From Thozetella sp. PMI_491 (lineage: Eukaryota; Ascomycota; Sordariomycetes; Chaetosphaeriales; Chaetosphaeriaceae): a stretch of 64,000 nt of DNA. The stretch is taken from NCBI GenBank assembly GCA_021432635.1, contig MU270041.1, forward strand, positions 529,523 through 593,522. Direction: 5' to 3'. The notes beneath the pieces are model-generated. The model searched no databases, was not told the origin of the DNA, and saw only the letters and a list, made by a program, of their open reading frames with translations. A program made the translations under genes and the position numbers. This document shows, one piece after another, positions 1 through 11,501 of this stretch; positions within the stretch are counted from its first letter, which is position 1, and every line of letters starts with the position of its first letter.

Positions 1-52
1 GATCGAAGGCTTCGTCGACGGCCGTTTCGGTATCGGAGAAGGGGGTCGCCAT
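1..52 (-). CDS. Possible N-terminus of a minus-strand gene, cut by the window edge
   Basis: On the minus strand an ATG at 52 opens a reading frame of 17 codons (MATPFSDTETAVDEAFD) that runs off the left edge without a stop. The composition is that of an acidic, soluble N-terminus, and GCGCC before the ATG is an acceptable start context. Nothing about function can be said from so short a piece. It would be transcribed divergently from the MFS gene at 946. It could equally be chance. Confidence 0.3.
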   Translation of the reverse strand, partial: MATPFSDTETAVDEAFD

Positions 53-945
53 GGCGCGCCCTGGCATACGGGCAACGGTATCTGGGAATAGCTTCAGTTG
101 TGGGTGGTGCCAGTCGTTGCTTGACTGGCTTGCTTACTGGCTGAGGGCGAGCGATGTCGGCGCCGGCGATTTTTGGCTGTGGCTGGCACCGCCACTCCCA
201 AATGGGTAGTTACCGGATGTGGTTAGATACGGTAAAATCCATACGGTCGATTTAACGGGGTCGGTTGACTTTATTTTGTGGTTCATTGATCCCAAAGGAC
301 TTTGATCACTGGAATCTTCTATCCTTTTTGTAGATGGCCTCCTGCTAGCCCTCTTTTCTTCCCTTTTTTGCATGCCATACGAATCTCGCAGTCTTCGATT
401 TCTGGAGAAATCGACTTAGCAAAACACGAGGAAGTGTTTAGGTATAACCTTACCCCTTAAAGTTAGTATTCGGCGTTTGCCAGGTTTCCTAGCAGCCCGA
501 GGCAGGGCAGGCCCGAAAAAGCCTTGTACACTAGCTAGCGTTAGAATTGACATCGGCGAATGCCGTCTTGACCGAAGCTAAGGTAGTTAACCCCTCGCCC
601 CTGTGTAGTCTAGCCGCGAATCTATAGCCTCGGGCGCTTCTCCGCATCACGGCGCCTACCGACCTCGATCAAATAATTTCCCCCAGGTCTCCAAAGTTGA
701 TTATCTGGGGTATGGGGTTGTATATATATATTTCTCCAGACTTCCCATTTCTGCTGATCATCCGCACCGAGGAAGAGCTATCATTTATTGAGGAAACCGT
801 CAAGTCTTGGTTAATCTAGATTGGTCGGTGATGACTTAAACGCAGAACTCTACCATAAAGCAAATTTGGCGCGTGCAGCATTCCATTCTCGTGCTTCGGC
901 GCATGTTTTGTGTCGATTCAACGGGCCCAGTCGATTCATATTAAC
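53..945. other. Intergenic, upstream of the MFS exporter gene
   Basis: No convincing gene is visible. A 79-codon minus-strand frame at 134-373 has no recognisable features. The only structured element is an alternating TA tract at 719-732, described separately. Confidence 0.5.
719..732 (+). promoter_or_regulatory. TA-repeat tract, possible TATA element
   Basis: A run of alternating T and A (TATATATATATATT) lies about 215 bp before the ATG of the MFS gene at 946. It is the only TATA-like tract in this intergenic region. Whether it positions transcription or is simply a dinucleotide repeat cannot be decided from sequence. Confidence 0.25.
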
Positions 946-2923
946 ATGGGGATATCGGAAGAAACGAAGCAGGATGGGAGGGACGTGGAGATAGCGACCA
1001 TCGAAGCAGTACCACGCAGCGGTACAGATACGGAGGGGTTGGCCGAGACGGAAGACGATGTTAAAGTTTCGTTCAAGGCCAAGGTCGCGATTGTGGTACG
1101 TTGTTTCGGTAATTTATATCTACTAAATATGCTAAAGTTCACCACAGACACTCATCGTTATGTACGAGTCGTATCTCTTCACGCAACAAATGCCGGCCGC
1201 ATTACTTGCCTACATCAACGCGGATTTAGGACCGGATAGTCGCTACCCGTGGATCTCCATCTCTTGGAATCTTGGTGCTTCTATCATCGTCGCGGTTGGG
1301 AGTCGCTTGTCGGATATTGTTGGCAGGAGATGGTTCCTCATTTTTGGCGCGAGTGCTGCGGCAGTCGGGGCATTGGTGGGAGCCACATCGCAAAGTATTA
1401 CCCAAAGTATTCTTAGCGGAGTCATCTTTGGGCTTGGCGGCGGCTTTCAAGAAATGTGCTTTGCATGCGCACAAGGTAAAGTTGAACGGCCGGCATTCCG
1501 AAGCACCGAAGCTGACATTATGCAATGCAGAGCTCGTGCCTCAGAAGTACAGATTCCGCACTTTAGGTTGGTTGATCTTCGCCAACCATTTCAGCGCAGC
1601 GGGAATTGTCATAGGCTATGCCTTTGTCGCCTATACGAAGCCAACATGGAGATCCGCATACTGGTGGTGCTTTGCGTGGGAATCTTTTACAGCTATCCTG
1701 CTATTCTTCTTCTACCATCCTCCTTCATTCAGGACCAAGCATAAGGACGATCACAAGACGAAATGGCAACTCACAAAGGAGATCGACTATGTCGGGTTGA
1801 TCTTATTCGTTGCGGGCTGTCTCTTTCTCCTTCTGGGGCTTAACTGGGTAAGTACAACACTCTTCACGTATTGCAGCTTTACTTACCGTCACATAGGGAG
1901 GGTCGATGTATCCATGGAACTCGTCTTGGGTAATTGGTACAATTGTTGCTGGCATTGTCTCCTTCATCTGTCTCGGATTCTGGGAGGTGTACATGCCTTT
2001 GGTATACCCGATTCTACCTCCGCACCTCTTTGCGCAATGGCGCAAATTTACGTCCTTCCTTGTGGTGTGTTTCGTTGCAGGGATGCAACTGTACAGCCTC
2101 AACGTCATCTGGCCTTTGGAATCGACCCTTTTATTCATACCACAAGACCAAACCATGATTCGCGGTGCCTACGCCAGCCTCGCCAACTTTGGAGTCGTCC
2201 TAGCCGGGTATTACTGCGTCTTTTTCATGCCTTGGATCAAGCGCGAAAAGTTGCAAGTCGTCATTCTGTTCTGCATTGAGACTGCCCTGCTGGGATCTAT
2301 GGCTTCCATTGGCATCAACGACAAGGTCCATGCTATTATCACGGTTGTTCTGGTTCAAGCGTCTAATTTGCCAATCAACCCGCTATCTTTCGGCATGGTG
2401 AGTTTGCATCTAGATGATCAAGCCGATATGTAAGTATCATTAACTCCTACCCTCTCTGGCGCTTTATCATGCTAACCGTGTATTTAGCGGAATCGCTGTC
2501 GGCCTGATCAGCACGTTCCGCCTTATCGGAGGCGCCATCTCCACGGCAATTTACACTTCCATCCAATCGAGTAAATTTTCATCTATTCTTCCCGACATGG
2601 TCGCGTCGGCTGCCGCATCGTCGGACTTTACTGGGTCTCTGACAGAATTGCTTGCTGCAGCCCAGCTAAACACAGCAGCTGCTTACTCTAAGGTGGCTGG
2701 AATCACTAGTGCGACTATCGCAGCTACCCAGCTGGCCGTTAAAGAGGCCCATGTCAAAGCTTATGCACTAATCTACCTGGTGGCCATTTCGTTTGGATGT
2801 GTTGCTATATTATCCGCCCTTACTATAAAGCCAGTCGATGATAGTCAGAGGTCCAAGCATATCGCGGCGCATTTAGAAGACGATAAGCCTACGACTGAGA
2901 AAGCTGAAAAAGCTGATGATTAA
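946..2923 (+). CDS. MFS transporter, TRI12-like drug/siderophore efflux family (14 TM)
   Basis: Predicted plasma-membrane proton antiporter of 587 residues, resembling the fungal trichothecene efflux pump (TRI12) group. Exons are 946-1095, 1148-1475, 1531-1847, 1897-2429 and 2488-2923; all joins keep phase and use GTACGT/GTAAGT-type donors. MFS motif A is visible at about residues 101-112 (GSRLSDIVGRRW), followed by GVIFGLGGGFQEM and a central acidic/basic loop before the second half. The C-terminus is cytosolic and rich in Lys/Glu. The frame is open upstream from a GTG at 910, but the first ATG is at 946, which I chose. Such pumps often sit in secondary-metabolite clusters and export the product. 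It is 6.5 kb from the UstYa gene, so membership in the peptide cluster is only possible. Substrate unknown. Confidence 0.88.
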
Positions 2924-3777
2924 ATACTAGATTTAATTATTCTAATAGAAAAGCACGTTTCGCCCAAGTTTTCTTATCTTTGCAGCTTCAGCTTTAGAGA
3001 GATGATCCTGGTATAGCAACAGGTCCTCGGGATCTACAGGACAACCATTGGTCCAAGCGGTGTGAAGAAAACCTGAAGCGCGAGGGACATGTTGCGCAAG
3101 AGAGTGAGGTCATACAGTTGGTAAATCCGAACGCGAGCGCGCTCGCTGAGGTCGCGGGTCATAAGTCCCGACGACCATGCCGCCACCGACATCCGGCTTA
3201 AGAGATTCAGCCTCACCTTTGGTCTGATGATGAAATTCGGCGGGGCACGGTCAAAGTAATGCTGACTTCCCACCTGCCATCTCCACAAGCCTTAGAGGAG
3301 CTGGGCATAGTTGAGCACGCTAAATTACAAGGAATAAATGCTAGAGTTGATTCTACGGAAGTGCCGGATCCTTCTTGTTAGGGCAGTACGTCATTAGAGG
3401 GAGTGACGCTATTCTCGGCGCGGAGCGAATAAAATAAGCGGATATGCCCGACCCACGTTGATTCGGTAATACCACCAAATAGGCAAGCTGCCTTTGCTAG
3501 AGGGAAAGATTGACACTCGGGCCATACGCAATAGGATCTGGCGACATTTATTGAACCATGTCTGTTATGTCACTTCCTCCGCGGGTTTAACGGATGTAGA
3601 TCTCCTGTCCGTGGAGATGGCAGAGTTGGAACAACAAGAAATGTATGTTTCTATAGAGAGGGTCTTCTATAAAGATCAAGAGAGAAGCCTCTATCGAACG
3701 CACCTTTATGTTTTGCATCACCGCGTTCTTAGACCCCAGTGTTCTAAACCCTGCGGTAACCTTAAGCTCATTTCACG
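2924..3777. other. Intergenic, with a possible gene remnant
   Basis: No complete gene. On the minus strand at 3034-3288 an 84-codon frame reads like internal protein sequence (RVRIYQLYDLTLLRNMSLALQ in two overlapping pieces), without introns or a good start. I do not recognise the family. It may be a decayed fragment. Confidence 0.3.
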
Positions 3778-5400
3778 ATGCTTCTTCCGTCCGTATTGGC
3801 TCTCTCGACAGCCATCGCTGTAGTTGCCGAAGATGCCCTGACCTGTAGCACCTGGCTCCTGGGAGACGATTTCGGCGTGGTGCAGCCGCACCATGGACAC
3901 ATGGACCTCATATGGAACGATATATGGCGACCTTTGGTAAGCAATAAACCCGCCTTGTTCTAAAACGTGGCTGAAGCTGATTCTGAGATACCCCAGGCTG
4001 TCGAGCAAAACGTACCGTTCTATGACGCAAACGTGTCAGATTTTGATCCTATTTTCGCAGATTTGATCGAGGCAAGTCATGGAAGTATGGGTCTAAGTAG
4101 GGCTTGTGATGCTAATGTTATATTAGCGCAATGTGTCTGACATGTATGACCCAGCGTTTACAGAAGCGTTTTTTCCCACGGCCGAAAGCTTAGCAAAGCA
4201 GGCCGAGGACGCGGAGAAGGCGAATGACACAGCGCTCGCCAGCGCGCTCTATTCGTACGCACGCCGAATCTCGTCTCTACCACTGTACCGTGGATTTCCA
4301 TGAGACACCAGGACTAACTAAAAGATCTGTAGGCGGGCTGCTGCTGTCCTTCGTATTGCAAGATACCCGAATCCGATCACACCTCAAATGTGGACTGCGT
4401 GGCGCAAAGCAGTAGAGGTTTATTTCAAGGGCTCAAAGTAAACCGCTGATATCTTATCTTACCCTGAGAATTTAACTGATCACAGTGGCGACATAGATAC
4501 CTCGACCCTCCAGTATACGCAGTCGATATTCCGCATACGCATGCCGCCAACGGGGATGGTCCCACCATACCTGTTGCAGTCCGGCATCCTACAGACGCCG
4601 CATCAGGTTCCCGTCCTGTGCTTCTCTTTATCACTGGACTCGATCAATTCCGGCCTGACTTCAACCCTTTGACCAAGTTTGCCACCGACCAGGGCTGGGA
4701 AGTTGTCGTCGTAGAGATCCCCGGGACCGGCGACTGCCCGAGCAACCGCACAGACCCTGTAGCAGGAGACCGTCTTTGGGACAGCGTTCTCGACTGGATA
4801 GGCGCACAGGCCGAGTATGATGCGAGCCGAATTGGCGTCTGGACCTTCTCCACCGGCAGTTACTACGGGGTCCGCATGGCACACACGCACGCCGACCGCC
4901 TCCACGCAGTCGTAACTCAGGGCGGAGCGGTTCACAAAGCATTCCAGGCGGACTGGATCCTCCAAATGGATGGCGGTGAGGATGTCTACAGGCAAGTTTC
5001 TAAAAGACCGGATGAGACTCGGATAGCGTTACTAACGGGGAGTGATAGGCCAACGCCGTCGCTCATGTACAAATGGGGCTATGACACACTGGAAGATCTG
5101 GCGAATAACTCCCAGGCCGATCATTCCCTCGTCTTGGACGGAACTCTGGAGAAGAACTGCACCACACTACTGATGATTAACGTTAGTCTGCACTCCTCGC
5201 CCGAGAATCATCCACTGCGTTGATAGTTTGGAGGCTAACTTCGGTAGGGAATGCACGATTCTTTTTTTCCGGCCGAGGACACCTTGATTCCCCTCGATTT
5301 CGGCTGGCCCAAGATGGCAAAGGTGTTTCCGGGGCAGCCGCACATGGGCGGTGCGGGGGGGTTTGAGTTGGCGCAGTCTTGGCTTAGGACTGTCATGTAG
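3778..5400 (+). CDS. AYG1-like alpha/beta hydrolase (pigment/polyketide-type, DUF1100 relative)
   Basis: Predicted 434-residue serine hydrolase like Aspergillus Ayg1, which shortens a heptaketide naphthopyrone in melanin synthesis; relatives occur in many metabolite clusters. Exons: 3778-3936, 3997-4071, 4127-4254, 4333-4437, 4497-5181, 5248-5400. The N-terminal lid region has WLLGDDFGVVQPHH, NVSDMYDPAFTEAFFPTA and RAAAVLRIARYP. The hydrolase core has LLFITGLDQFRPD, EIPGTGDCP and the nucleophile elbow WTFSTGSYY (Ser274), with Asp388 (MHDSFFP) and His416 (GQPHMGG) completing the triad. The second intron appears to be GC-AG (donor GCAAGT at 4072). The start is uncertain: the first 27 residues look like a weak signal or extra sequence that Ayg1 lacks. 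Its substrate is unknown and no PKS is in view. Confidence 0.82.
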
Positions 5401-7370
5401 GGAAGCCTGATGTGTGCTACTATGTATGTGTATTTACGCAAGGAGAGGATCCAGTACTTGTTGTGCCGAGTTATTCTCTTCTCCAGATCGCCCGACCCTG
5501 GCCTTTCTTCCAAGTCTTTCGGGCATGGGTTTGTAAGGTTTCTGGGCCTATCGGGGAAAATATGTATAATCTTAAAATCAGCTGCATCGTGCAGTCGACT
5601 CATCACCACCGGAGACCCTCTTATTGGCTCAATTCGAGGAGCGAATGTGTTCCTTCCACGTAGATGCATGGAACAACGCATGCTGCTAGGAAACCCCCTT
5701 GCTGCATGCCGGCAGAAGGATCGTGCTGACCGATCCCCACAGCAGTAATCTCGATCTAGCCCTGGCAGTAGCAAATTCTGCATCTAGGTGCCTTGGTAAG
5801 CTAGTGGGTGGCGTTGGCCCTTAGTGTGATGCATATTTGTGAACATTCGAGAATATGGGAGAGCGGTGATTTCTAGCCAATGCTAGTAACGCCAAATCAT
5901 GAGAGCTTCACGCTTTTCTTGAACAGGAACTCGGCAGGAACTGGCTGTACGCATTTGCCGTATTGAGAAGGCATGTATGGCGTGTTGCTTGGGGATGGAG
6001 GTTTTGATTGTTCTAGAACGTGGAACCCTCCATTCTTGGCAAAACATTGGTGCATTCTCGCGGCCTCGACAATTACGGTACAATGCACCCCTTGTATTCC
6101 GTACTGTATGCCTGTTAGCTTGGTACGAGACAGAGGCTAGCCAGATCCGAGGGTTTGAAAGCCAGCAGACGGCCGGGTTGGCCCGTTACTGGCCCTTTTC
6201 GCCCAGTACTGGCCTCCTTGGCTTACGTGGCCGTCTAATTCCATCGCTAAAAAAATTAAATAAACAAACAGGGACTGTATTGTACAGACACTTTTATGAT
6301 CAGCGTCGCGTTTCCGGCTCCTTCTTTGCGCATTGCTTATTGGGGTAGCTATTGCCCAAAGCAGCAGGAGGCTGCCTCTCACCCCGGAAGGTAGTATCAC
6401 CCGAAAGCCCAAGAAAGGTCGATCTCCACTCCTAGCGTTAATATAGACTCCGCGTAAAGCTGCAGACGTAATAGCGGTTGTTGACTGTCAGTCGCCAGAT
6501 GGTTCGATTTGACGGCTCTACTTGGCACACATGGTCTGGTTCTTACGCTATAATACGTCGATCGACGGCCAGCCCAGCAGGATGGGCAGAAAGGGGGGGG
6601 CCCGTCGGCGGGTAGGACCGTTTCTGATTGAATGTGTTACTAACGCCTCCGATTTAACTCGTCGGGATTGGTACCCTGGAGGCACGCGATTGACTGAGCT
6701 GGGGGGTTCCTTGACTCGAGATTTTATCCGGCTAACCGCCGGTCTTAACTTCGCGAAAGTGGCCCCCTATGCAGAAGGATGCAGCCCCTCACGCGCTTGG
6801 ACAGCCGTGCGGTTCGTGTGCTCTCCAGGTGACAGGTCTTGGTCCAGGATTTGTGCATATAGCTCGGTGTGATTGCTCGGGAGCGAGGAGTGCGAGCCTG
6901 TGTGTCTCACAAAGGAAGGTTTTTTAAAAGGGGGGAGGGGGGGGTGGTATACGGGAGCCACGACAGAGTGGGTCGAGCCTCAGTCCTACGTTGTCGACTC
7001 AACTTGTAGAAGCAAAGAAAAGGCAGCTTCTCGAAGGTGCAACATTCTTCGAGACACGGGCTGCACGCCAATGCGCCGTAAGCAGTGGAGCAGTGCCGAC
7101 ACGGGCTTCCTTTGCTAGCAGGCGCTTGGTGATCCGATGAATGCGCTACCTTCGCTTGCGCCATAATAATAGTCGGTACCAATTAATAACCCGTGGAGAC
7201 TGCTCCGATATTGGCAGATTGAGTGAGGTATATATACTACGTAAAGAGTACCCTTACCCGGGTCTTTGGTCCACGTCCTCGTGGGCTTGGAGTCCTTCCC
7301 TCCATTTTAGCAACGCCGGACTTTTTTTTTTTTAACCTTTGGTGCCACCGCCCGCCAAGCGCCCGTGAAA
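5401..7370. other. Intergenic, about 2 kb, no gene seen
   Basis: Only short unsupported frames occur here. There are G-homopolymers near 6593-6600 and 6930-6946 and a poly-T run (7322-7333) just before the TRP14-like gene. A long minus-strand frame at 5235-5783 is antisense to the hydrolase end and has no family features. Confidence 0.5.
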
Positions 7371-7854
7371 ATGCCCATCTCGACCGATTTTGCCCTACCC
7401 GATGCGGCCAAGCGCCTGGAGCTGCCTGGCGACGCTAATTCTAAGCTCTTCGTCTGCTTCATAGCCTCAACGGACCCGGTGACGAAGCAGGCATGGTGCC
7501 CCGATGTTCGGGTCGCGCTGCCGGTCCTAAAGACCACGTTCTCGGGAAGCAATGCGCCCGAGCTTGCTCTGATAGAAGTCGGTCAGAGACCAGAGTGCGT
7601 TCGCCTGTTCCCGTTCCCGTTGCCAGCTGTTGCATCTGCCGACGCGGGCCGCATGAACACCGTACGTGGAGCATTGTGCTGACTGTCAATTTAGGTGGAG
7701 GGCGGCAGGAAACATTTACCGAAAAAATTTCGACGTGCATTCCGTGCCGACGCTGGTCCGATTCCAACGCGTAAACGGCGAGGTCAAAGAGGTTGGACGC
7801 TTGGTGGAGGCCGAACTTCTGGATGAGAAGAAGCTTCATACTCTAATGGCCTAA
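7371..7854 (+). CDS. TRP14/TXNDC17-like thioredoxin-fold protein (DUF953)
   Basis: Predicted cytosolic thioredoxin-fold protein of 127 residues in two exons, 7371-7594 and 7695-7854; the 100-bp intron has a GCTGAC branch site and restores GQRPEWR across the join. Features: FVCFIASTDPVTKQAWCPDV, then GQRPEWR and NFDVHSVPTLVRFQ with the conserved cis-Pro (VPTLV). The family (human TRP14) carries a WCPDC redox motif; here the second Cys is Val (WCPDV), leaving one Cys in the active-site loop. So a disulfide reductase role like TRP14 is doubtful, while denitrosylase-like or substrate-binding roles remain possible. Upstream GTG at 7365 is in frame, but the ATG at 7371 is preferred. It stands alone with no neighbour within 1.5 kb. 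Confidence 0.85.
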
Positions 7855-9396
7855 GTGGGTGTTGCTGGAGTACAAACTGATCTTACCTTATACCCTGCCT
7901 TAGCAGCCCACCAACACATGGAGGACACGCCTGCACGCCCAAGTTGAGGTGTTACGGCTGGAATTAAATATGCCCAAGGAGATGAATATATTGCTCTCAT
8001 CTCTAGTGAATATGTGCCCTGCTCTGGCCACCACTTCCTGTCGCGCATCCGTCAGTGGGCTTTTCAAGAACCTGAATCTATCCCAAAGTCGGCTCTCAAG
8101 TTATCGGAAACGAGAGTACGTTTTCCTACCACAAGATATATCTATCAATGCTAGTAACTCCCTCTTGTCTGCAGTATCGGCAACATCCGCGATTATGACC
8201 TAGGAGAAGGGATCGAAAGAGGGTGACTTCTATATGGCTTTGCGCCTTGTCCATGGGGTTCTCATCAGGATAAATTCTTATGATGGCTTGGATACTACTG
8301 ATCATAAGCTTCTTAGCCGAATTGGGAGTCACAAATAGCAAGACGGTGCTTTCCCGCCGTCACAAGTAGGACTGTGAACCCATATACCAAGTGCACATAT
8401 ATTTTCCTTTGCTCAAATGCTCGGATACATACAGTAAATAGCCCATGTGCAATTTTATCTCAAACTGCCGTGTCTAACGAGCTCTCCCGAGACATTAGGG
8501 TATCGACGAATTCCCCGGGTGGGTTCCTGACGCCTCAGCCCAGGTAATCTTGGAGCCTTCCTTATAAGTTATCAAGGCGGATGCTTCGCGAAGCAGCGAC
8601 AACATTCCTAACATAGCAGGCTATCCTCAACCCATACTTCAATCTTTATCTCCGGGCAGTTCGACCCGCAGGCCCCAGGGACTTCCCTGGCCCTAGAAGC
8701 TGGGTCCGTATCCCACAGGCGGCTTCCCCGGCCTTGTGAGTCGGGTCCTGTTGGCCCTAGGGATCTCCCCGTAACCTAGATGCCCAATGGGAGGTGCTAG
8801 GATCATCAGATGGGGTAAGTGGGGGAATGCCTGCTGTACAAACTAAGGGTATCACGACTCCCCCGCGAGGGAGCTAGCGTCGTCGGCCCGCGACAACGAT
8901 TCTTGTGCCGCAGACAAGCATATAGCGTAGGGAATCAAGTATTTGACGACATGTCTCGAGGCAAAAAAACCTGCCGGACATTATGACAAAATCCACCCTA
9001 CGTATCGCCTTTATGAGCACGAATATTGTGCCCGAATCGCATCACCTTGTCACCGAGTAAATATTGCACGTAAATGTAGATTGCTTCATACCTCTGCCGG
9101 CATGGCTTTATTTAATTTAGCACCTACGCATTGATTACAGACTTGGTTTCCAGGCACAGGTGCAACATTGCCAAGCTGCCACTCATATCTGTATAGCTGC
9201 AGCATGCCTGTACTGCAGCGTCCCTGATTGAAGGGAGCTTAGTAGTGATTTTGCGGGTATATCCTTCTGTGCCGTCAAGCGTCAAATCTTCAGGCCCCGG
9301 GGGACCGGATTCTTAACGGGCCCGAAACACCGATGGTGGATGCTCCGCCCTGCCATCAATCCCCCGCCGTGATCAACTCTTCTCTGACGCTATCCT
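7855..9396. other. Intergenic, about 1.5 kb
   Basis: No gene recognised. A short perfect hairpin (CCAGGGA-ct-TCCCTGG, 8675-8690) lies within a GC-rich patch around 8640-8780 that contains loosely repeated GGCC/CCTGG words. The rest is unremarkable mixed sequence. Confidence 0.45.
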
Positions 9397-10523
9397 TCAA
9401 TTTCCTAAGATTTGTTTCCTGTCCTTAAAGACCGGCCCTGCAAGTTGTCGTCAGCATGGTATCTGTTAGAAGAAAGAGCATCATCCACTTACCGAACACG
9501 GGATGCACAAGGACTCCGTCGGCGAATACATCTACGTTGTTGTCCATGGCGTAGCCCAGGATCGAGTTCCAATTCACGCATTGGTGCGTGCTCGTGACAT
9601 TGTGCAGCGGGAGCACCTTCTTGTAATCCCACTTCATGGTCTCGATGGTGGTGTCGGCCTTGCACATGACGTACGACTTGATGGCGCCGAGGCAGTGTTC
9701 TAGTCATCAGGGTGAGCCACTCGCGCCTGAATATCGCATTGGTTGGACGTACCTGTGTGCTTATGCCATGCTTCTTGCTCCTCGCCGGTCTTGTTGGCGA
9801 TGCCATAGTACTCCGGGTGCAGGGTGTGATAAATATGTTTCTAGGCATTGTCAGACCTGAACCCTCGCTTTCTGTCTCGTTCTGGCAGTACTCACCAGGC
9901 AATGCAGATGGTGATAGACCATCATAGAGCCAAAGTACCTCCCGTCCGGAAACTCAACTCCCTGGTACACCCGACCCACCTCTTCCATGTAGGACTTCGG
10001 CAGCCCGATGTTGTGATCTACCAAGCGGTTAATCCTCAACTGCGCCATCTCTTTCACACGCCCGATACTTACATCTCACCAGCTCGTGCCAGTTGCCGTC
10101 AATCTCCTTGCTTGGCTCACCGAAGTAGTCGCTGCTGTCCTTCCAGTCCAGGTAGTCGATCTCCCGAATATCGTACTTGACGTAGTCTTCGGCCGGAGCT
10201 AGAAGAGGAGCAGTTTAGTCAACAAGAGCGATCTATTTTGTTTATTTCGTGGCGGACTTACACTTGATGATGCTGCTGTCGCCGGCGTGCTGCCCAGGGC
10301 TTGTCCTCCTCGTCACCGTCACGACCGCGGCCGTATAGACGGCTAGAAACAGAACAGCGCCGAGGCCCCGCCACAGGTTCTGCAGGTAGGTGTTGCGGCG
10401 GGTAAACTTGGCGCCTCCCATGAGCATGGCATCCTCTTCGGATCCCGAGCTCGACAGCGTCTCGTCGTGCTCAACCGGACGGTAACCCACCGTCTTCTCC
10501 ATGTCTTTTGATATCGTCGTCAT
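9397..10523 (-). CDS. UstYa-family (DUF3328) oxidase, RiPP-tailoring candidate
   Basis: Predicted 281-residue type II membrane protein of the UstYa family. UstYa/UstYb cyclise ustiloxin and AprY acts in asperipin-2a formation, linking side chains of the core peptide in the secretory pathway. Exons (reading order): 10262-10523, 10073-10198, 9896-10017, 9753-9840, 9493-9699, 9397-9437. One TM helix lies at about residues 50-70. Both hallmark HxxHC motifs are present: H165-H-L-H168-C169 and H198-T-E-H201-C202. YFGEPSKEIDGNWHELVRY and the ending HPVFGPVFKD are family-typical. The second intron is 55 nt and needed to join LVRY to HNIGLP. It is divergent from the peptide precursor gene (978 bp between start codons), the usual arrangement in kexin-type RiPP clusters. 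The alternative start at 10502 drops seven residues. Confidence 0.93.
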
Positions 10524-11501
10524 GGTTGGAGAGAGATTCACAGTCGACCATGTCCATTGCTCCGGGTAGCATTGTTTCGGGGCGGGGGGGTAAAAGACTG
10601 TCCACCGCTTGGCGCTGCCAAGCCTAGACACTCGGCCTAGGCACCTGGTACCCTGGTCGTATGGCATCATGGCTAAGGGTTTAGCGAAGAATAAGCCCCC
10701 CTTCAACCCCCCTGCATCCTATGGTGAGCAGGACTTTTGAGACTCTGTTTTGATCCTTCGGTGCACGGAGAGTTGCACCTTCCACATTTGTAGTGCCCGC
10801 TGTGTTGGCGTCTCAGCATTATCCCCTTCGGTCTTTCTATCGGCGAGTAAGTGCGCACTTGGACTCCAGTGCCATAACATCTCTTGAATGTTGGCTGACA
10901 GCCGCATTTCTACAGATTCGTTCACGCGCTTCAGATCTGAACATTTCGATCATCGATCTATTCGAGATGCATCCCGTTGCTCCTGCATGCCAACCTGCCA
11001 TCTACTACTATAAGGACGTTCCCGGCGCCTAGACCCGCCGTTGCTGACGGCCCATCGTGTCCAATCTTTCGGGATTTGCCCCTTCGTAAGACTTACCCAA
11101 ATGCGTAGTCTGCGTTTGTAGGTTTCGCCTGCCCAATATCGCATAGGGGCATTCTTGGCACGCCCGCCCGTTTGCATTGTCGATCGGTGACAGCACACAA
11201 GTTCTTTTTGCAGCGTGGCGACTAGACAGTTGTGCCGGACTCCTGCAGGGGGTTCATCCGAGCTGCCCAAGTCATCGTTTTAGTTGGTCTCATCGGTCCC
11301 CCCAGTCTGTACCCCCAGCTTGCCATGGGTTCGCCAAGGTGCGAAGACGGATGGAGGGGCAGGAGGGGGAGGCTACTACGTTGTACCTACAGCAGAGTGA
11401 GGGTTATATATCCCACGCCCGGGGGGCGATGCAACCCGAGGCCTTGAGTCTTTCTGGACCGCGACACACAGAATTAGATCAGATCAAACCAACAAGACAC
11501 C
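10524..11501. promoter_or_regulatory. Bidirectional promoter region of the RiPP pair
   Basis: This 978-bp spacer separates the UstYa gene (minus) from the precursor gene (plus) and must contain both promoters. A TATATAT box occurs at 11405-11411, 91 bp before the precursor ATG. I see no long inverted repeat that would mark a pathway-specific regulator site. Open frames here (10793-11032, 10950-11270, 11177-11512) have no protein features. Confidence 0.55.
11405..11411 (+). promoter_or_regulatory. TATA box of the RiPP precursor gene
   Basis: TATATAT inside GGTTATATATCCC, 91 bp before the ATG at 11502. Distance and context fit a fungal core promoter of a strongly transcribed small gene. Confidence 0.5.

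Noticed and set aside
5235-5783. 182-codon minus-strand frame
   Set aside because: Partly antisense to the last exon of the hydrolase, no domain, low-complexity mixture of residues.
10018-10072. A one-base frameshift or a 22-29 nt micro-intron in the UstYa gene
   Set aside because: A normal 55-nt intron (GTAAGT, branch GATTAAC, acceptor GGTAG) joins LVRY to HNIGLP in frame, so no lesion is needed.
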